DNA of 64,000 nt from Pumilibacter muris (GCF_943193045.1 NZ_CALPCN010000002.1:248001-312000), one strand, 5' to 3'. Shown: positions 49,956 through 60,381, counted from the stretch's first letter. Made by a program: numbers and translations. The notes: a model not told the origin generated them from the sequence alone.

Positions 49956-52900
49956 TCAGTTTATTCTCTTTCTACGCATAAGCAACGCGCACGCCGCCAA
50001 AGCGAACACCGAAAGAAGTATACTTGCGCCGCCTGCGGAGCCGCCGCAACCGCAACCCGATTTACTGCCGCCAGAACCGTCTTTATCCGGTTCGGTTTTT
50101 TCCATTGCGGAAACCGCGTCTTTTATTGCCTTTGCCGCAATTTCTCCTTGCGCTTCGGTAATTTCGTCGTTTTCGCAAAGTTTTTCGGCTTGCGCTATTG
50201 CGTAATCGAGCCGTTCCGTTTTGTTTTCCTTAACTTTCGCGCCGTCTATAACCGCCTGCAATTCCGACTTGGAGTACAGCTTAACGAGCGCCTTTACAGC
50301 GTTGTTCAACTCTAAAACAGCGCCGTTTATTTCGCCTTGCTTGGCTATGCTGCTTTTGTTGACTTCTTGCGCCGCGTCAAGTGCGCGCGAATAAGCGTCA
50401 AACGATACCCTTGTGTAGTCATCCGCTTTATAGTTGCATTTTTCGAGTGCCGACGCAAGCAACGTTTTATTATGGCTTATGTTCACAAGCGCGTCTATCG
50501 CGTCTTTTAATTGGAACGACGCCACGCCTACAGAGTTTTGCACAGTGAAAGGGTCAGACATAATTTCTTTCGCAGTGTTTAGCTTTTGCATAAGCTCGCT
50601 CCAACTCTCTTCGGTAAAGTCGTAGCGTTCCAAACTTTCGGCTAAATCTATAAAGTTTTGCAGCGCCTCTCCGTCGAATCCCGCCGACACCCAAACTTTC
50701 GCCGACGCCGAAACGTTCATTACGTTTACGGTGTTTTCTATACCCGTAAGGTCGAACTCCGCCGAAAAATCGTACCAACCCGCAACTTTGCGGTTATAGT
50801 TTTCGCTGTGCCAACCTTTAACTCTCAATTCGAGTTCTTTATTGCCCACCGTTTTAATTTTTACCGTTTCGGGAAGTTTGGCGAGAGCCTCTTCCTTTTT
50901 GTCGTAAAGCTTAACCGCTGCCGTCACTTCTTCGGCTTGCTCATATAAAGCGTCTTCGAATTTAAGCGCGCCTAATCCGTCGGCGTCGGTAAGTTCTTTA
51001 ATCCAAAGATTTTCTACGGTTATGCCTATCGAGCCCGCGTGAATCGCAATGTAGCCCGCGTCCATATCGGCACGCGGATTGCGCACAGTGTATGCCGTTT
51101 CGCCGTTCACCATAACCGACAACAAGTCGTTGGCGGAAGTAACCCTGAAAGTGAATTGCGCGGGAGTGAAATTAGTTGCCTGAATGTTGGTGCCGCCGAA
51201 TTCCTGAGCACCGCCGTTCACTCCGTCGTAAGCGCCGACACGCCCTTTGTTTTCGATAAACACTATGTAGCCGTTGTTGCCGTTAAGAACGCCGTTAGGC
51301 GACGTTTTGTAAAGCTCGAAGCCCACAAGACCGGCGGTTACGTCGGTCATGGAGAACGTGCCCTCTATTATAAAGTTTTTAAACTTCTTTTCGGTGAGAG
51401 CCAGCGCTCTATCCCAACCGCCCACTCCCGCCGCCGCTATTTTTCCGTTTTCGATTTTCCAACTTCCGCCGCCGAGCGAATTCCACGAATCGAGCGTTCC
51501 GTAAGTTTTCAAAAGGTCGACTGTGTTGGGCACGGTGTTTGTATCGAACAAAGAAAACGCCGAAATTTCCTGCCAAATGCTTTTGCCCGTTAAACTGCCG
51601 CCGCCCGCGCCCACGTTGTGAACGCGGATATAACGAACGCTTTTAGGCTCGAAAGCAATAACGTTGCCGCTGTGCATTTCGTCTTTATACGTTCCGTCCG
51701 TGCCGACTTCGCCCGTCACGCTTTGCATGCTGCCGTCGGTGTCGTTGTTGAACACACTCGTCCATGAGTTGAAATCTTCGGACACCTGCACAATAACGTC
51801 GGAAAACTCCCAGTTTGCCCAAAACGACACGCTGAGCTTATCGATAACGTGGCTTTTGCCCATATCCACCACAGCCCAACCGTTGGTTTTTTCTTTGGTG
51901 AACACTTCGGTATAAGGGTCGTGATAGCCGTCCACAACCACGTCGCCTTTCACGTTTTCGCCCTTTTCGTTGTCTACTTCTATAAGCTGTGTAAACTCTT
52001 TGTTGTAAAAACTCACTTTCGAATTAAGCGAAACGTTTTTGCTACCGTCGGTTATTATGTAGTCGGCTTCCGCGATTTGCGAATACTCTCCGTTTTTTAC
52101 CACTGCGGCGCGAAGCGCTTTATAGCTCCATTCGCCGTCGCGTCCTATTGTGAGCGGCGAAGTGTATTCGAGAGTCGAGCCTTGCGGTTCGCCGAATTCG
52201 TTCACGCTCGGGAACGAACCGTCGAGAGTGTAGTAAATGCGAGCGTTTTGTTGAGGCACGGTTATTTTCACCTGTTGCGCTCCGTAGTATGTGCCGCTCA
52301 GGTGCGACAATTCGGGAGTTGAAACCCCTTCCGAAATCGAAATATTTTCGCCGTTTAGTTTATAAATTTTTACTTCGCCGGGAAGAAAATCTGTTACGAA
52401 CACGCCGCTCTCAACGCTTATTTCGGTTTGCGACGGTTTGCCGAGCGTGTTTTTTAAATCCTTATGGTTGGGCAAATTATCGCCGCTTACGGTAGACTTA
52501 AATTCGGTTATAGAAGTAACGCCCGAATCCGCCGACACCGAAAACTTACCGCGCTTGCTTTCGCTCGTGGAGTTGTTCATAATCATAACGTAAGTTTCGG
52601 TGTTGTCTTTGTTGTAGAAAAGACTTATTATGTAGCTATCCTGTTTGCTTTCGGGCTGTATGAAAAAACTTTTAGGCAACTTTTCCGCGCCGTCGGCAAC
52701 GTTGCTTCCGCTGTGGTAAGCGTGGGCGCAGTCTATGCTCATCAATAAATCGCCGAGCTGACGAATTTGCCAGTTTTGCTCGGCAAGAGGTTCGTATAGC
52801 TCCGTTCTTGTACCGTCGCGGTCTATAACAAAGTCTTGCATGGCTTCGCCGCCGTCTGCCACCGACGTATATTTGGGAGACGCCCAACAAAAATACGAAA

Positions 52901-53735
52901 TCGCTTTAAAACCGTAGGCAACGTATGTGTTTACGTTCCAACGCATTTCGTCAACGTTCGGCTTGCGCATTCCCGCCCACCAGCCCGACTGTGGCATTCC
53001 GAGCGTTTTAAGCCGCCCGCTGTTGTAGCCTACCTTTCGTATTGTTTCCATATCCGAAAAATACGAGTTGCGCACTGTTTCCGACGCGGTGAACGGATAA
53101 TGGTCGTAAGACAAATATTCGAGGTTTTCCGCGCCAACAATATCAACAAAGTTCTGAACGTGTTGAGCGTAAGTTCCTCCGAGAGCGGTAGTGCCCGCAT
53201 AGTTCGGATAAAGGTTTACATACGGGCTGCGCTCGGGGTCGCTTTTCAAACACATATCGAACAGCTCCGCCGTAGCTTTAAACTGCGACGCGCTCGGTTC
53301 GTCTTTAACATAATAGCCGACGCAATGCTTAGCCATTTCTTTAAAGGCGGGGTCGTTGTATCCGTTTGAGCCGCTTTTAGTGGCGTCGTACAAATACATC
53401 ATTCCGTTGTCGGCGTAAGCTTTTTCGATTGCGTCGTAGTCGTAAAAGTTGGCGCCGTCGTGATTTATATCGGTTCCTATGGCTTCGGGATGCCAGTTAA
53501 AGTTTATGCCCGCCGCGCCCATGTCTTCCGTTTGCTCGGCGTAGCTTTTAATGCTCAAATCGTAATAACTCACCCAAGAGCCGAACATAAATTCGTTTAT
53601 TAAATTGCGAGGAACAAAAACCTCCTCTTCGGCGCTCGCCTTCATCGCTTTATTTGCCGTAATCGCTCCCGCCGAACACGCCATAACGGCGCCGAGCAAC
53701 AAAAGAGCGAGTTTTTTCCTTTTCTTTATTTTCAT
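49956..53735 (-). CDS. Large multidomain surface glycan-active protein with C-terminal anchor
   Basis: A 1259-residue secreted protein. In order: signal peptide ending near AxA at 33-35; a TIM-barrel-like region (about 40-470) with GYYVKDEPS (144-148 for KDEPS), YLSYDHYPF and ISYFCWAS, consistent with a retaining glycosidase of unassigned family; a CHB_HEX-like module (IYYTLDGSFPS); an F5/8C module (GWAVVDMGKSH, SVRYIRVHN); a LamG/DUF1080-like module; a beta-rich spacer; and FIVAR-like helical repeats (about 1045-1220). The tail SGCGCGGSAGGA, a hydrophobic helix and RRKR is the Cys-type anchor. Its ATG overlaps the stop of the preceding gene. Confidence 0.75.
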   Translation of the reverse strand: MKIKKRKKLALLLLGAVMACSAGAITANKAMKASAEEEVFVPRNLINEFMFGSWVSYYDLSIKSYAEQTEDMGAAGINFNWHPEAIGTDINHDGANFYDYDAIEKAYADNGMMYLYDATKSGSNGYNDPAFKEMAKHCVGYYVKDEPSASQFKATAELFDMCLKSDPERSPYVNLYPNYAGTTALGGTYAQHVQNFVDIVGAENLEYLSYDHYPFTASETVRNSYFSDMETIRKVGYNSGRLKTLGMPQSGWWAGMRKPNVDEMRWNVNTYVAYGFKAISYFCWASPKYTSVADGGEAMQDFVIDRDGTRTELYEPLAEQNWQIRQLGDLLMSIDCAHAYHSGSNVADGAEKLPKSFFIQPESKQDSYIISLFYNKDNTETYVMIMNNSTSESKRGKFSVSADSGVTSITEFKSTVSGDNLPNHKDLKNTLGKPSQTEISVESGVFVTDFLPGEVKIYKLNGENISISEGVSTPELSHLSGTYYGAQQVKITVPQQNARIYYTLDGSFPSVNEFGEPQGSTLEYTSPLTIGRDGEWSYKALRAAVVKNGEYSQIAEADYIITDGSKNVSLNSKVSFYNKEFTQLIEVDNEKGENVKGDVVVDGYHDPYTEVFTKEKTNGWAVVDMGKSHVIDKLSVSFWANWEFSDVIVQVSEDFNSWTSVFNNDTDGSMQSVTGEVGTDGTYKDEMHSGNVIAFEPKSVRYIRVHNVGAGGGSLTGKSIWQEISAFSLFDTNTVPNTVDLLKTYGTLDSWNSLGGGSWKIENGKIAAAGVGGWDRALALTEKKFKNFIIEGTFSMTDVTAGLVGFELYKTSPNGVLNGNNGYIVFIENKGRVGAYDGVNGGAQEFGGTNIQATNFTPAQFTFRVTSANDLLSVMVNGETAYTVRNPRADMDAGYIAIHAGSIGITVENLWIKELTDADGLGALKFEDALYEQAEEVTAAVKLYDKKEEALAKLPETVKIKTVGNKELELRVKGWHSENYNRKVAGWYDFSAEFDLTGIENTVNVMNVSASAKVWVSAGFDGEALQNFIDLAESLERYDFTEESWSELMQKLNTAKEIMSDPFTVQNSVGVASFQLKDAIDALVNISHNKTLLASALEKCNYKADDYTRVSFDAYSRALDAAQEVNKSSIAKQGEINGAVLELNNAVKALVKLYSKSELQAVIDGAKVKENKTERLDYAIAQAEKLCENDEITEAQGEIAAKAIKDAVSAMEKTEPDKDGSGGSKSGCGCGGSAGGASILLSVFALAACALLMRRKRIN

Positions 53736-56700
53736 ATTCTTACCCTCTTTTTCTTAATAAGCGCAACGGCACAAACAACGAACAAAATCGCAATAACGAC
53801 GCTTGCTCCGCCAAAGCTTGATTTACAACCTTTTTTCTTGCTTTCTTGCTTGGCGTCAGGCTCGGAGTCTGCGGGTTCGTCCGATTTAAGAGCGAGCTCG
53901 GAGAATGCCTTGTTCAGTTTCTGCGTAACCGCCGCGACCTCTTCTTTTGTTGCGTCCGATTTCTTCAAAATGATTTCGGCTTCGGTCTTTGCGTCGGCAA
54001 GCACTTGAAGCGACAATGCGGTGTATTCTTTCCCCTCTTCGGGAACTGCGTTTTGAATAGCCGCACGCAATTCTTTAACGGATACGAGCGAGTCGATTGC
54101 GGTTTGCAACGAGTTCTTTGCGGCGTCGAATTCGGACTGAGAGTGTTTTTCGGCTGCAACGCTTTCGGCTTTTTCTATTTCCGATTTTAGCGCGTCGAAC
54201 GTGGACGCGGTATAGTCTGCCGCCGCATGTTTTTCCGCTTCGGTTATAAGCGCGTTAAGTTCGCTTGCGTCGCCGTAGGCTTCAAGCCCCGCAACGGCTT
54301 CTTCAAGAGCGGTTTTAGCCGCAGTTACCGCATTTGCGGAACATTCGGCTTGCGCCGAAAGAGCTTCGGCTTCTTCGAGTGCGTCCTCTACCGCCGCAAC
54401 AGAAGCTTGCGTATAATTTTCGGTAGTGTAGCCCGCATTTTTAACTTCTTGCGCAAAAGCGTTAAGTTCTTCTATTTGCGCTTGCGTCGCTTTAAGTTCT
54501 TTCGCCGCAAGAATTTTTTGCAAAGCGTCTTTCGCCGCGTTCACCTGCGAGCTCGACGCATTCGCGTTCGAATGAGTCTCTTCGGCGGACGCAATAGCTC
54601 CTTCGAGTCCGTTTAAGCTCGCCGATGTGTAAAGCGTTTTGTCGAGAGCTTTCGCCTCGTCTATAACAGATTTGAGCGCCGCTTTTTCGGCGGAGCTTGC
54701 AATTCGGGCAAGCGCCTTTATTGCCGCGTTCAATTCTTCGAGAGCGGTCGCGGCTTCTTCTTCGGTTACCGAAAGGTTGTTTACCGCAGCTTGCGCCGCG
54801 TCTATTTTGGTTTGCAACACCGCCCACGACGCCGCCGTATATTCTTCTTCCACGAGAGCGGAAGCCGCGTCGAGCGCCGCTTGCAATTCGGTTGTATCCG
54901 TTTTTTCGGCAACCGTAACGGTAGCTTTAAACTCGGGCATTTTTCCGAATACGTCGGTAAGATTTTCGGGCAAGGAATAAGCGGCGGTAAATTCGTAGTT
55001 GCCCGCAGTGGTAGCGCTGTATTCCGGCTCCGTCCAACTGAGCGCAACCGAATGCGAGTTGCCCGCGTAGTCGAGCACGTTTACCTGCGCGGGAAGATTC
55101 AATTTTTCGCGTACTTGTTCTATTTGAGTGTTATACGGCACTTCAACCGTTTTAGCGGTAAAGCTCGCGCTTTTAACCGTTTGCTCCACCTCAATATCTT
55201 CGATTTGTTTCGCGGCGGCATAAGCCTCAATTTCTCCCAAGCAAGTGTTGCTGTCGGAGCCCCCGTTCCCCATGTTATTATTAGTAAAACGTACATAACG
55301 AGCCGAAACGCCGTCGCACGGGAAAACATTTCCTTCATTCATCTTACTGTCAACGCCTATTTGCCCGTTCCAACCCGTAAGGTTTTTCGTTTCTTGCGTA
55401 AGTCCTTGTTTACCGCCGTTGTAAACCGTAGTCCCGTCAATTTCAAGACTTTCAACAGTGCTGAACACCGTTATAACGTTTTGCTCAAACGCAGGGTCGT
55501 TAGAAAGTTGCACAATAACGTTTTGGAAGCACCATGCCGCAAGCATGTGCACTTTAACGCGAGCAACGGGATATGTTTTTCCCAAATCCGCAAACACCCA
55601 GCCTTGCGTGTTTCCCGCCGTGCTCAAAGTATTAAAGCCTGCCCAATCGTTAGTGTTTCCGTCGGTAAGTCGCGCGGTATTTCCTCCCGCCCAAGACAGA
55701 TTATAGCAACCCGAACCTGCGCCGCTGTCGCCGTTGCCGTCGGGCATATAAGCGTAAGCGGGTAGCGTTTGAGAAAAATCCGTCATGCTTTTAAAAATTG
55801 CGGTTTTGTTTAACAATAAGTTTCCTGCGGGCAAACCTATTTTATATTGATAGTCCGCCGCCAAACTCTGCCATTCGTCGGTTACTACTATTGCGCGAAG
55901 AACGCAAGCTTCCTCAACTGCGCTCAAATCGATTGCACCCGAATAGAGAGTAGAGCTCGTTGTGGGATAGCTTCCGTCGAGCGTATAATATATTTTTCCG
56001 TTCTCATAAGGAGTGGAAAGAGTAACTTCGCCGAGCGAAGAGTGGAAACCCGCTTCGAGCGAGGCGAGCGGCGGCATGCCCTTTTCAACTCCGTACACCT
56101 CTATTTCGGTGAACACGGTGTTGCTGCTGTATTCGCTTCCGTTGCCGTGAGTGTTGTTCGTTATGCGAACATAGCGCGCCATAACGTTGTTCGCGGGGAA
56201 AATATTTCCTTCCGCCTGCTTGCTGTCTATTCCCAAGCTACCGTTCCAACCTGTAAGCGGTTTGGTTTCAACGCTAAGCCCCTTTCTGCCGCCGCTGTAA
56301 ACCGTTTCGCCGTTAAATTCGAGCGAATCCACAGTGCTCATAATAGTTGTTACGCCGCTTTCGAAATTCGCGTCGTTCGACACCTGAATAATCATATCGG
56401 TAAAGCACCAAGCGGCGAGCAAATGAACTTTAACGCGCTCTATGGGATAAGGCGCGCCCAAATCGACAACCGCCCAACCGCGCACGTCCTTAGCTGTGGA
56501 AATGGCGTTCCACTTTTCCCACTTATCGCCTATGCCGTCGGTGAGAACGGCGGTGGTGTTTCCGATATTGCTCGCGTTGTAGCATCCCGAATTAGCAATC
56601 GCGTCGCCGTTCAAATCGGGAAAATACGCGTAATAATCGAGCGTTTGCGAAAAATCGGTTAAACTGCGAAATTCTCCCGCTTTGCCGCGCGCAAGATTTT

Positions 56701-56857
56701 TCGTTACCGCTTCTACGGGCGGAACCGCAGTGGATTGCTCGGCGGCATTCGCCGCAGAAATTTGCGAGCGGAAAAAGGCATACCCCCCCCCGAAGCCCGC
56801 AATAGCCAACACTCCCGCCAACAAAAACGAGAGCAATGTCGTTCGTGTTTTCCTCAT
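53732..56857 (-). CDS. Large surface protein with twin F5/8C modules and FIVAR repeats
   Basis: A 1041-residue surface protein. After a signal/anchor segment (1-40), two closely similar F5/8C modules (about 50-265 and 350-555, each with TDFSQTL, then VDLG or ADLG and ARYVR) flank a CHB_HEX-like unit (IYYTLDGSYPT). An Ig-like domain (about 560-655), five or so FIVAR repeats (660-1000) and the tail KKKGCKSSFGGA with a hydrophobic helix follow. It has no catalytic domain, so it is probably a glycan-binding adhesin or scaffold for the enzyme encoded next. Residues 23-25 are encoded by a nine-base G tract that could slip. Confidence 0.78.
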   Translation of the reverse strand: MRKTRTTLLSFLLAGVLAIAGFGGGYAFFRSQISAANAAEQSTAVPPVEAVTKNLARGKAGEFRSLTDFSQTLDYYAYFPDLNGDAIANSGCYNASNIGNTTAVLTDGIGDKWEKWNAISTAKDVRGWAVVDLGAPYPIERVKVHLLAAWCFTDMIIQVSNDANFESGVTTIMSTVDSLEFNGETVYSGGRKGLSVETKPLTGWNGSLGIDSKQAEGNIFPANNVMARYVRITNNTHGNGSEYSSNTVFTEIEVYGVEKGMPPLASLEAGFHSSLGEVTLSTPYENGKIYYTLDGSYPTTSSTLYSGAIDLSAVEEACVLRAIVVTDEWQSLAADYQYKIGLPAGNLLLNKTAIFKSMTDFSQTLPAYAYMPDGNGDSGAGSGCYNLSWAGGNTARLTDGNTNDWAGFNTLSTAGNTQGWVFADLGKTYPVARVKVHMLAAWCFQNVIVQLSNDPAFEQNVITVFSTVESLEIDGTTVYNGGKQGLTQETKNLTGWNGQIGVDSKMNEGNVFPCDGVSARYVRFTNNNMGNGGSDSNTCLGEIEAYAAAKQIEDIEVEQTVKSASFTAKTVEVPYNTQIEQVREKLNLPAQVNVLDYAGNSHSVALSWTEPEYSATTAGNYEFTAAYSLPENLTDVFGKMPEFKATVTVAEKTDTTELQAALDAASALVEEEYTAASWAVLQTKIDAAQAAVNNLSVTEEEAATALEELNAAIKALARIASSAEKAALKSVIDEAKALDKTLYTSASLNGLEGAIASAEETHSNANASSSQVNAAKDALQKILAAKELKATQAQIEELNAFAQEVKNAGYTTENYTQASVAAVEDALEEAEALSAQAECSANAVTAAKTALEEAVAGLEAYGDASELNALITEAEKHAAADYTASTFDALKSEIEKAESVAAEKHSQSEFDAAKNSLQTAIDSLVSVKELRAAIQNAVPEEGKEYTALSLQVLADAKTEAEIILKKSDATKEEVAAVTQKLNKAFSELALKSDEPADSEPDAKQESKKKGCKSSFGGASVVIAILFVVCAVALIKKKRVRI
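56785..56791 (-). repeat. Nine-G tract in the start region of the F5/8C protein gene
   Basis: The coding strand has nine consecutive G residues (encoding Gly-Gly-Gly within the signal segment) in plus-strand bases about 56783-56791. Loss or gain of one G would shift the frame and abolish the product. See findings. Confidence 0.8.
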
Positions 56858-56891
56858 AACAATTTCTCCTTTAATTTTTTATAACCCACGC

Positions 56892-59135
56892 TCAAAGCTG
56901 TGTGAGCGTTAAATTATCAACTACAATAACCGACGGCATCCACAAATTGAAATCGAGTTTTGTGCAATTTTCGTTAGGCGTTATATCGAACGCAATATGG
57001 TAGAACCCGTTTTCGTCGGGCGCCGACACCGAAGTGTTGGACCCAACCTGCTGACCCTCGTTTTGCACAGTGTAGCCGTTTTCCGTTTTTGTAACGCGGA
57101 TATAAACCGCGTCGGCTCCGCTTCCGAAAGTAACGGGCATATAAAGGCTGTTCCCCGCGATAACGAAATTCGTTTCGGTGGTAACGCTAACAAGTTTTAT
57201 ATCGAATTCCATTCGGTAAGTTTTGCCCGCCTCGAACGTTACGGGATAGAACGGACCGCCGAGCGCGAGCATAGTGGCGGTTTTCGTTACGGTAAGTTGC
57301 ATTCCGTTACCGCTTTTTCCATCAACCTCTTGGGCGTCGCATTCTATGCCGAAACCTTTGTTTATATCGTTATTGTCAAAGTCTATAAACATGAGTTTGT
57401 TCGATTCCACCGTAAAAGCAACGTCGGCGTTTTCTTCGAACGTAATCGTAACGTCCTCTTTTCCCGAAATTTTTTCGAGATAGGCGGCTTTAAGCGTGAG
57501 CGTGTTTCCGCTAACCGAATAATCGCCGCTTTTTAGCTCGCCTTTCGAATCCGATATCGTGGCGTCGCTCAAAGAAAATCCGTCGCATTTAACCGCAAAA
57601 TCCATGTCTTTGTTATTAAGAGTATAGCGGAAGCTGTCGGCGGTAACCTCGAACGAATAATTATTCACAACAAGCGTAAGCGTTTGAACACCGTTTGCCG
57701 AAAACACAGTTAAAACGTGTTCGCCCGCAGAAAGAGGGGAAAGCGCGCTCGCCTTTAACGTGAGCGTTCCGTTTTCAAAAGAATATTCGTTCTCCGAAAG
57801 CGCGGCGCCGTTAAGCGTTAGCCCGAGCAAACGTTCGGAACCGAAAGTAATCGACACATCCGATTCGGCATTAAGCGGAACTCTTACCGAATCTGTTTCG
57901 GCAACAGCCATTTTTCCGCACTGCGGAGTTATTTTAACGCCGTCCACCGTTAAATCGCCAACCATCCACACAGCCATGTCGAACACTTTCCATTCGCTCT
58001 TATATGTAAACTCAATATAAAGCCGGTACCACTCGCCCGCCTTTGTGAATTGCGAAAAGGTGCTCGCGCTGTCGGAAGTAAAATAATAGCCGTCGGTTTC
58101 GTTATAACGAATATATCCCAAATCTGCGTTCACATTGGGAGTTGCCGTAAAGAAGCGAACGGGAACGAGCAAATCAAGCACGCTGCTTGTGCCCGCTTGC
58201 GTGCGCTCGAAGTTGAAATACGCTGTAAGCGAATACTTTTTGCCGCTCGTAAATCCGTATTCGCCCGCGTCCAACTGAAAAAGCACTCCCGCGCTCGGGC
58301 TTGAAACGTGCCCGCCTTTGCCTATAAGCCCCTCGTCAACCTCTTTAACCGACAGTCCCGCGCCGTAACCGCTCGGCGTTTTAAAGCCGTCGTAGTTTAC
58401 AAAAAACGTCTCTTTGGGTTCAAAGCCTACGGTAACGGCACAATCGGCGTATCCTCCCTTTTGGTCGAAGAACACAAATTCGTAAAGTCCGTTCGGAAGA
58501 GTGTCTAAAAACGGCTTGCCGAGCGTAATTTTGCCGTCGGCATAAGAATAGTGCGCGGGCGCGAGTTCCGCGCCGTTCACAGTTACTTTGGTGAGCGCGC
58601 CCGTTCCGAAATCCACCTTAAACGAAACGGCGTTGCCGTCGTAGCTCTTCATTCGAACAGGGTCGGTAAACGTTATTCCCTCTTTGGTTACGTCAACCGT
58701 AAACGAGCACTCGCCGCCCTCAGCCGCGAGCACGAACGTATGCGTCCCCGACGACAGTGTGGCTATATAATCGCCGTTTAACGTCAGTTTGCTCACGCGG
58801 CGACGATAAGCGGTGGAAGGCAACGGTATTCCGCTTTCGGTTAGCGAAATAAACGACCCCCCCCCGTAGTTTACGGTAAATTCGAGCCCATTCGCGCAGT
58901 TGTTCGCGTCTGCTCGCGCGGACGCGGGCGTAACTGTGGGCGCGGTGATTTGCGGCACATCGGGCAGGTCGTCGTCGGGATTATCCGGGTCGTCGCCGTC
59001 GGGCGGCGTTTGCACGTTGTCGCCGTTCGGCGGGTTTTTCGCGTCGTCGGTTTTGCCGCACGCGAACATGCAACACACTGCGCACACAAGGCACAGCGCG
59101 AGCGCAAGTAGTTTAATAAACAATTTTCTCTTCAT
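56892..59135 (-). CDS. Lipoprotein with X2-like modules and carbohydrate-binding domains
   Basis: A 747-residue lipoprotein: signal peptide with lipobox MFACGK (cysteine at 26), a Pro/Asp-rich linker (30-65), then several beta domains. Units of the type VTVNGAELAPAHYSYADG and LTLNGAALSENEYSFENG, each followed by LP/LS-GxxE/H, repeat about four times and resemble cellulosomal X2 modules. Two longer domains with GYIRYNE and MEFDIKLVS look like CBM4/9-type jelly rolls. No catalytic residues are seen; it probably binds polysaccharide at the cell surface. Codons near 84-86 carry a nine-G tract. It lies 34 bases upstream of the F5/8C gene. Confidence 0.7.
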   Translation of the reverse strand: MKRKLFIKLLALALCLVCAVCCMFACGKTDDAKNPPNGDNVQTPPDGDDPDNPDDDLPDVPQITAPTVTPASARADANNCANGLEFTVNYGGGSFISLTESGIPLPSTAYRRRVSKLTLNGDYIATLSSGTHTFVLAAEGGECSFTVDVTKEGITFTDPVRMKSYDGNAVSFKVDFGTGALTKVTVNGAELAPAHYSYADGKITLGKPFLDTLPNGLYEFVFFDQKGGYADCAVTVGFEPKETFFVNYDGFKTPSGYGAGLSVKEVDEGLIGKGGHVSSPSAGVLFQLDAGEYGFTSGKKYSLTAYFNFERTQAGTSSVLDLLVPVRFFTATPNVNADLGYIRYNETDGYYFTSDSASTFSQFTKAGEWYRLYIEFTYKSEWKVFDMAVWMVGDLTVDGVKITPQCGKMAVAETDSVRVPLNAESDVSITFGSERLLGLTLNGAALSENEYSFENGTLTLKASALSPLSAGEHVLTVFSANGVQTLTLVVNNYSFEVTADSFRYTLNNKDMDFAVKCDGFSLSDATISDSKGELKSGDYSVSGNTLTLKAAYLEKISGKEDVTITFEENADVAFTVESNKLMFIDFDNNDINKGFGIECDAQEVDGKSGNGMQLTVTKTATMLALGGPFYPVTFEAGKTYRMEFDIKLVSVTTETNFVIAGNSLYMPVTFGSGADAVYIRVTKTENGYTVQNEGQQVGSNTSVSAPDENGFYHIAFDITPNENCTKLDFNLWMPSVIVVDNLTLTQL
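58857..58865 (-). repeat. Nine-G tract in the lipoprotein gene
   Basis: Nine consecutive C on the plus strand (G on the coding strand), encoding three glycines in NYGGGSF. Slippage here would shift the frame after about 86 residues. Confidence 0.85.
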
Positions 59136-59184
59136 TTTTATGACCTCCTAAATCATATAATTTTTTTTAATAAAAATACTTTTT

Positions 59185-59600
59185 TATTCGTTCCATGTTG
59201 GGGATTGCGTCGCTATCGCTCGCAATGACACTGTTGCACGGGATTGCTTCGCTATCGCTCGCAATGACATACTCACCCCCCCTTGTCATTGCGAGGAACG
59301 AACGCAGTGAGTGACGCGGCAATCTTTGCTTCGTTATTCGTTCCATGTTGGGGATTGCGTCGCTGCGCTCGCAATGACATACTCACCCCCCCTTGTCATT
59401 GCGAGGAACGAACGCAGTGAGTGACGCGGCAATCTCTGTTTCGTTATTCGCTCCATGTTGGGGATTGCGTCGCTATCGCTCGCAATGACATTGTTGCACG
59501 GGATTGCGTCGCTGCGCTCGCAATACTCGCCTACGGCTCGTGGCGTTCGCACACTGCGTGTGCTCGGCTAATACACTGTAACCGTTTGTCATTGCCGCTA
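59185..59600. repeat. Interspersed repeat cluster, family 1
   Basis: At least seven units of the CATTGCGAGG-type repeat in tandem, including two long direct repeats of about 110 bases (from near 59258 and near 59370) that each contain ACTCACCCCCCC and GTGAGTGACGCGG. This fills the 462-base gap 59136-59597. The plus- and minus-strand frames across it are the repeat read through, not genes. Confidence 0.8.
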
Positions 59601-60377
59601 TATAAGTTCTTCGAGAGGCGTGCCGTCGTGAGCGCCCGAATATTTGTTTTCTTCGTTGGCGCCAACCTGTTGCTTCGACAAACTTTTAATCTTAAAATTA
59701 CGGAACGCGCAATCGTTGTTCACCGACTGCAACGACACATAGCCTTTAACGTAGTCGGTTGAATTGAGAGTTTGTTCGAGCACAAGAGCATCGTCTACCC
59801 ACACCGACACAAGAGTTCCGCGCGCCGTTATTCTCATATTGTGCCACATCATGGGAAGCCAATTTTTAACCGCGTCTTTCTCCACAATTCCGTTGCTTAA
59901 AGGTCCCCATAAAGTAATTTTGCCGTTTTGCTGCATGAACACGCCGGTGCCGCCGCCCGAAGTTGTGTAATACTTTCCGGGAATTTGTTGGCGTATGCCT
60001 ATCACGGGCCAAAACGAAGTGAGGTTTCCCGCTTTAATATCCACGCTCAATTCGAAATCGTCGAACACGTCGCCCGTGTACGTCATTATAGCTATGTTCA
60101 CGGTATCCGACTCGCTGTCTAAATTGCCGACGCGCCATATAGCGCCGTCGCGCACCTGCCAAGTGTAATCGAGCTTGTCGGTACGGCGGGCGTTTTGAGT
60201 GGAAACAAAGTGAAAATCGAAGTTCTCTTCTATTTCGGCGCGTTCGCCGAGCGATATTTCTTTGTCGTAGCCGCTTTTTGCGCTCTCTTGCGTTTGCGCA
60301 AAAGCTACGGCGGAAACGCAACTCAAACAAATAACTAAGGCGAGCAAAAACGCCGTAAGCGTAAATTTCTTTTTCAT
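59598..60377 (-). CDS. Secreted LamG/DUF1080-like protein
   Basis: A 259-residue protein with a signal peptide (about 1-27, ending FAQT) and one concanavalin-like domain: WQVRDGAIWRVGN, then DDFELSVDIKAGN, GTGVFMQQNGK and GYVSLQSVNNDCAFRNFKI. These are the strands typical of 3-keto-disaccharide hydrolase (DUF1080) and LamG-like domains. Without clear catalytic residues it may be a binding protein. It begins 4 bases after the stop of the upstream glycosidase gene, so it belongs to that operon. The family 1 repeats after its stop codon may separate it from the next gene. Confidence 0.75.
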   Translation of the reverse strand: MKKKFTLTAFLLALVICLSCVSAVAFAQTQESAKSGYDKEISLGERAEIEENFDFHFVSTQNARRTDKLDYTWQVRDGAIWRVGNLDSESDTVNIAIMTYTGDVFDDFELSVDIKAGNLTSFWPVIGIRQQIPGKYYTTSGGGTGVFMQQNGKITLWGPLSNGIVEKDAVKNWLPMMWHNMRITARGTLVSVWVDDALVLEQTLNSTDYVKGYVSLQSVNNDCAFRNFKIKSLSKQQVGANEENKYSGAHDGTPLEELI

Positions 60378-60381
60378 TTTC

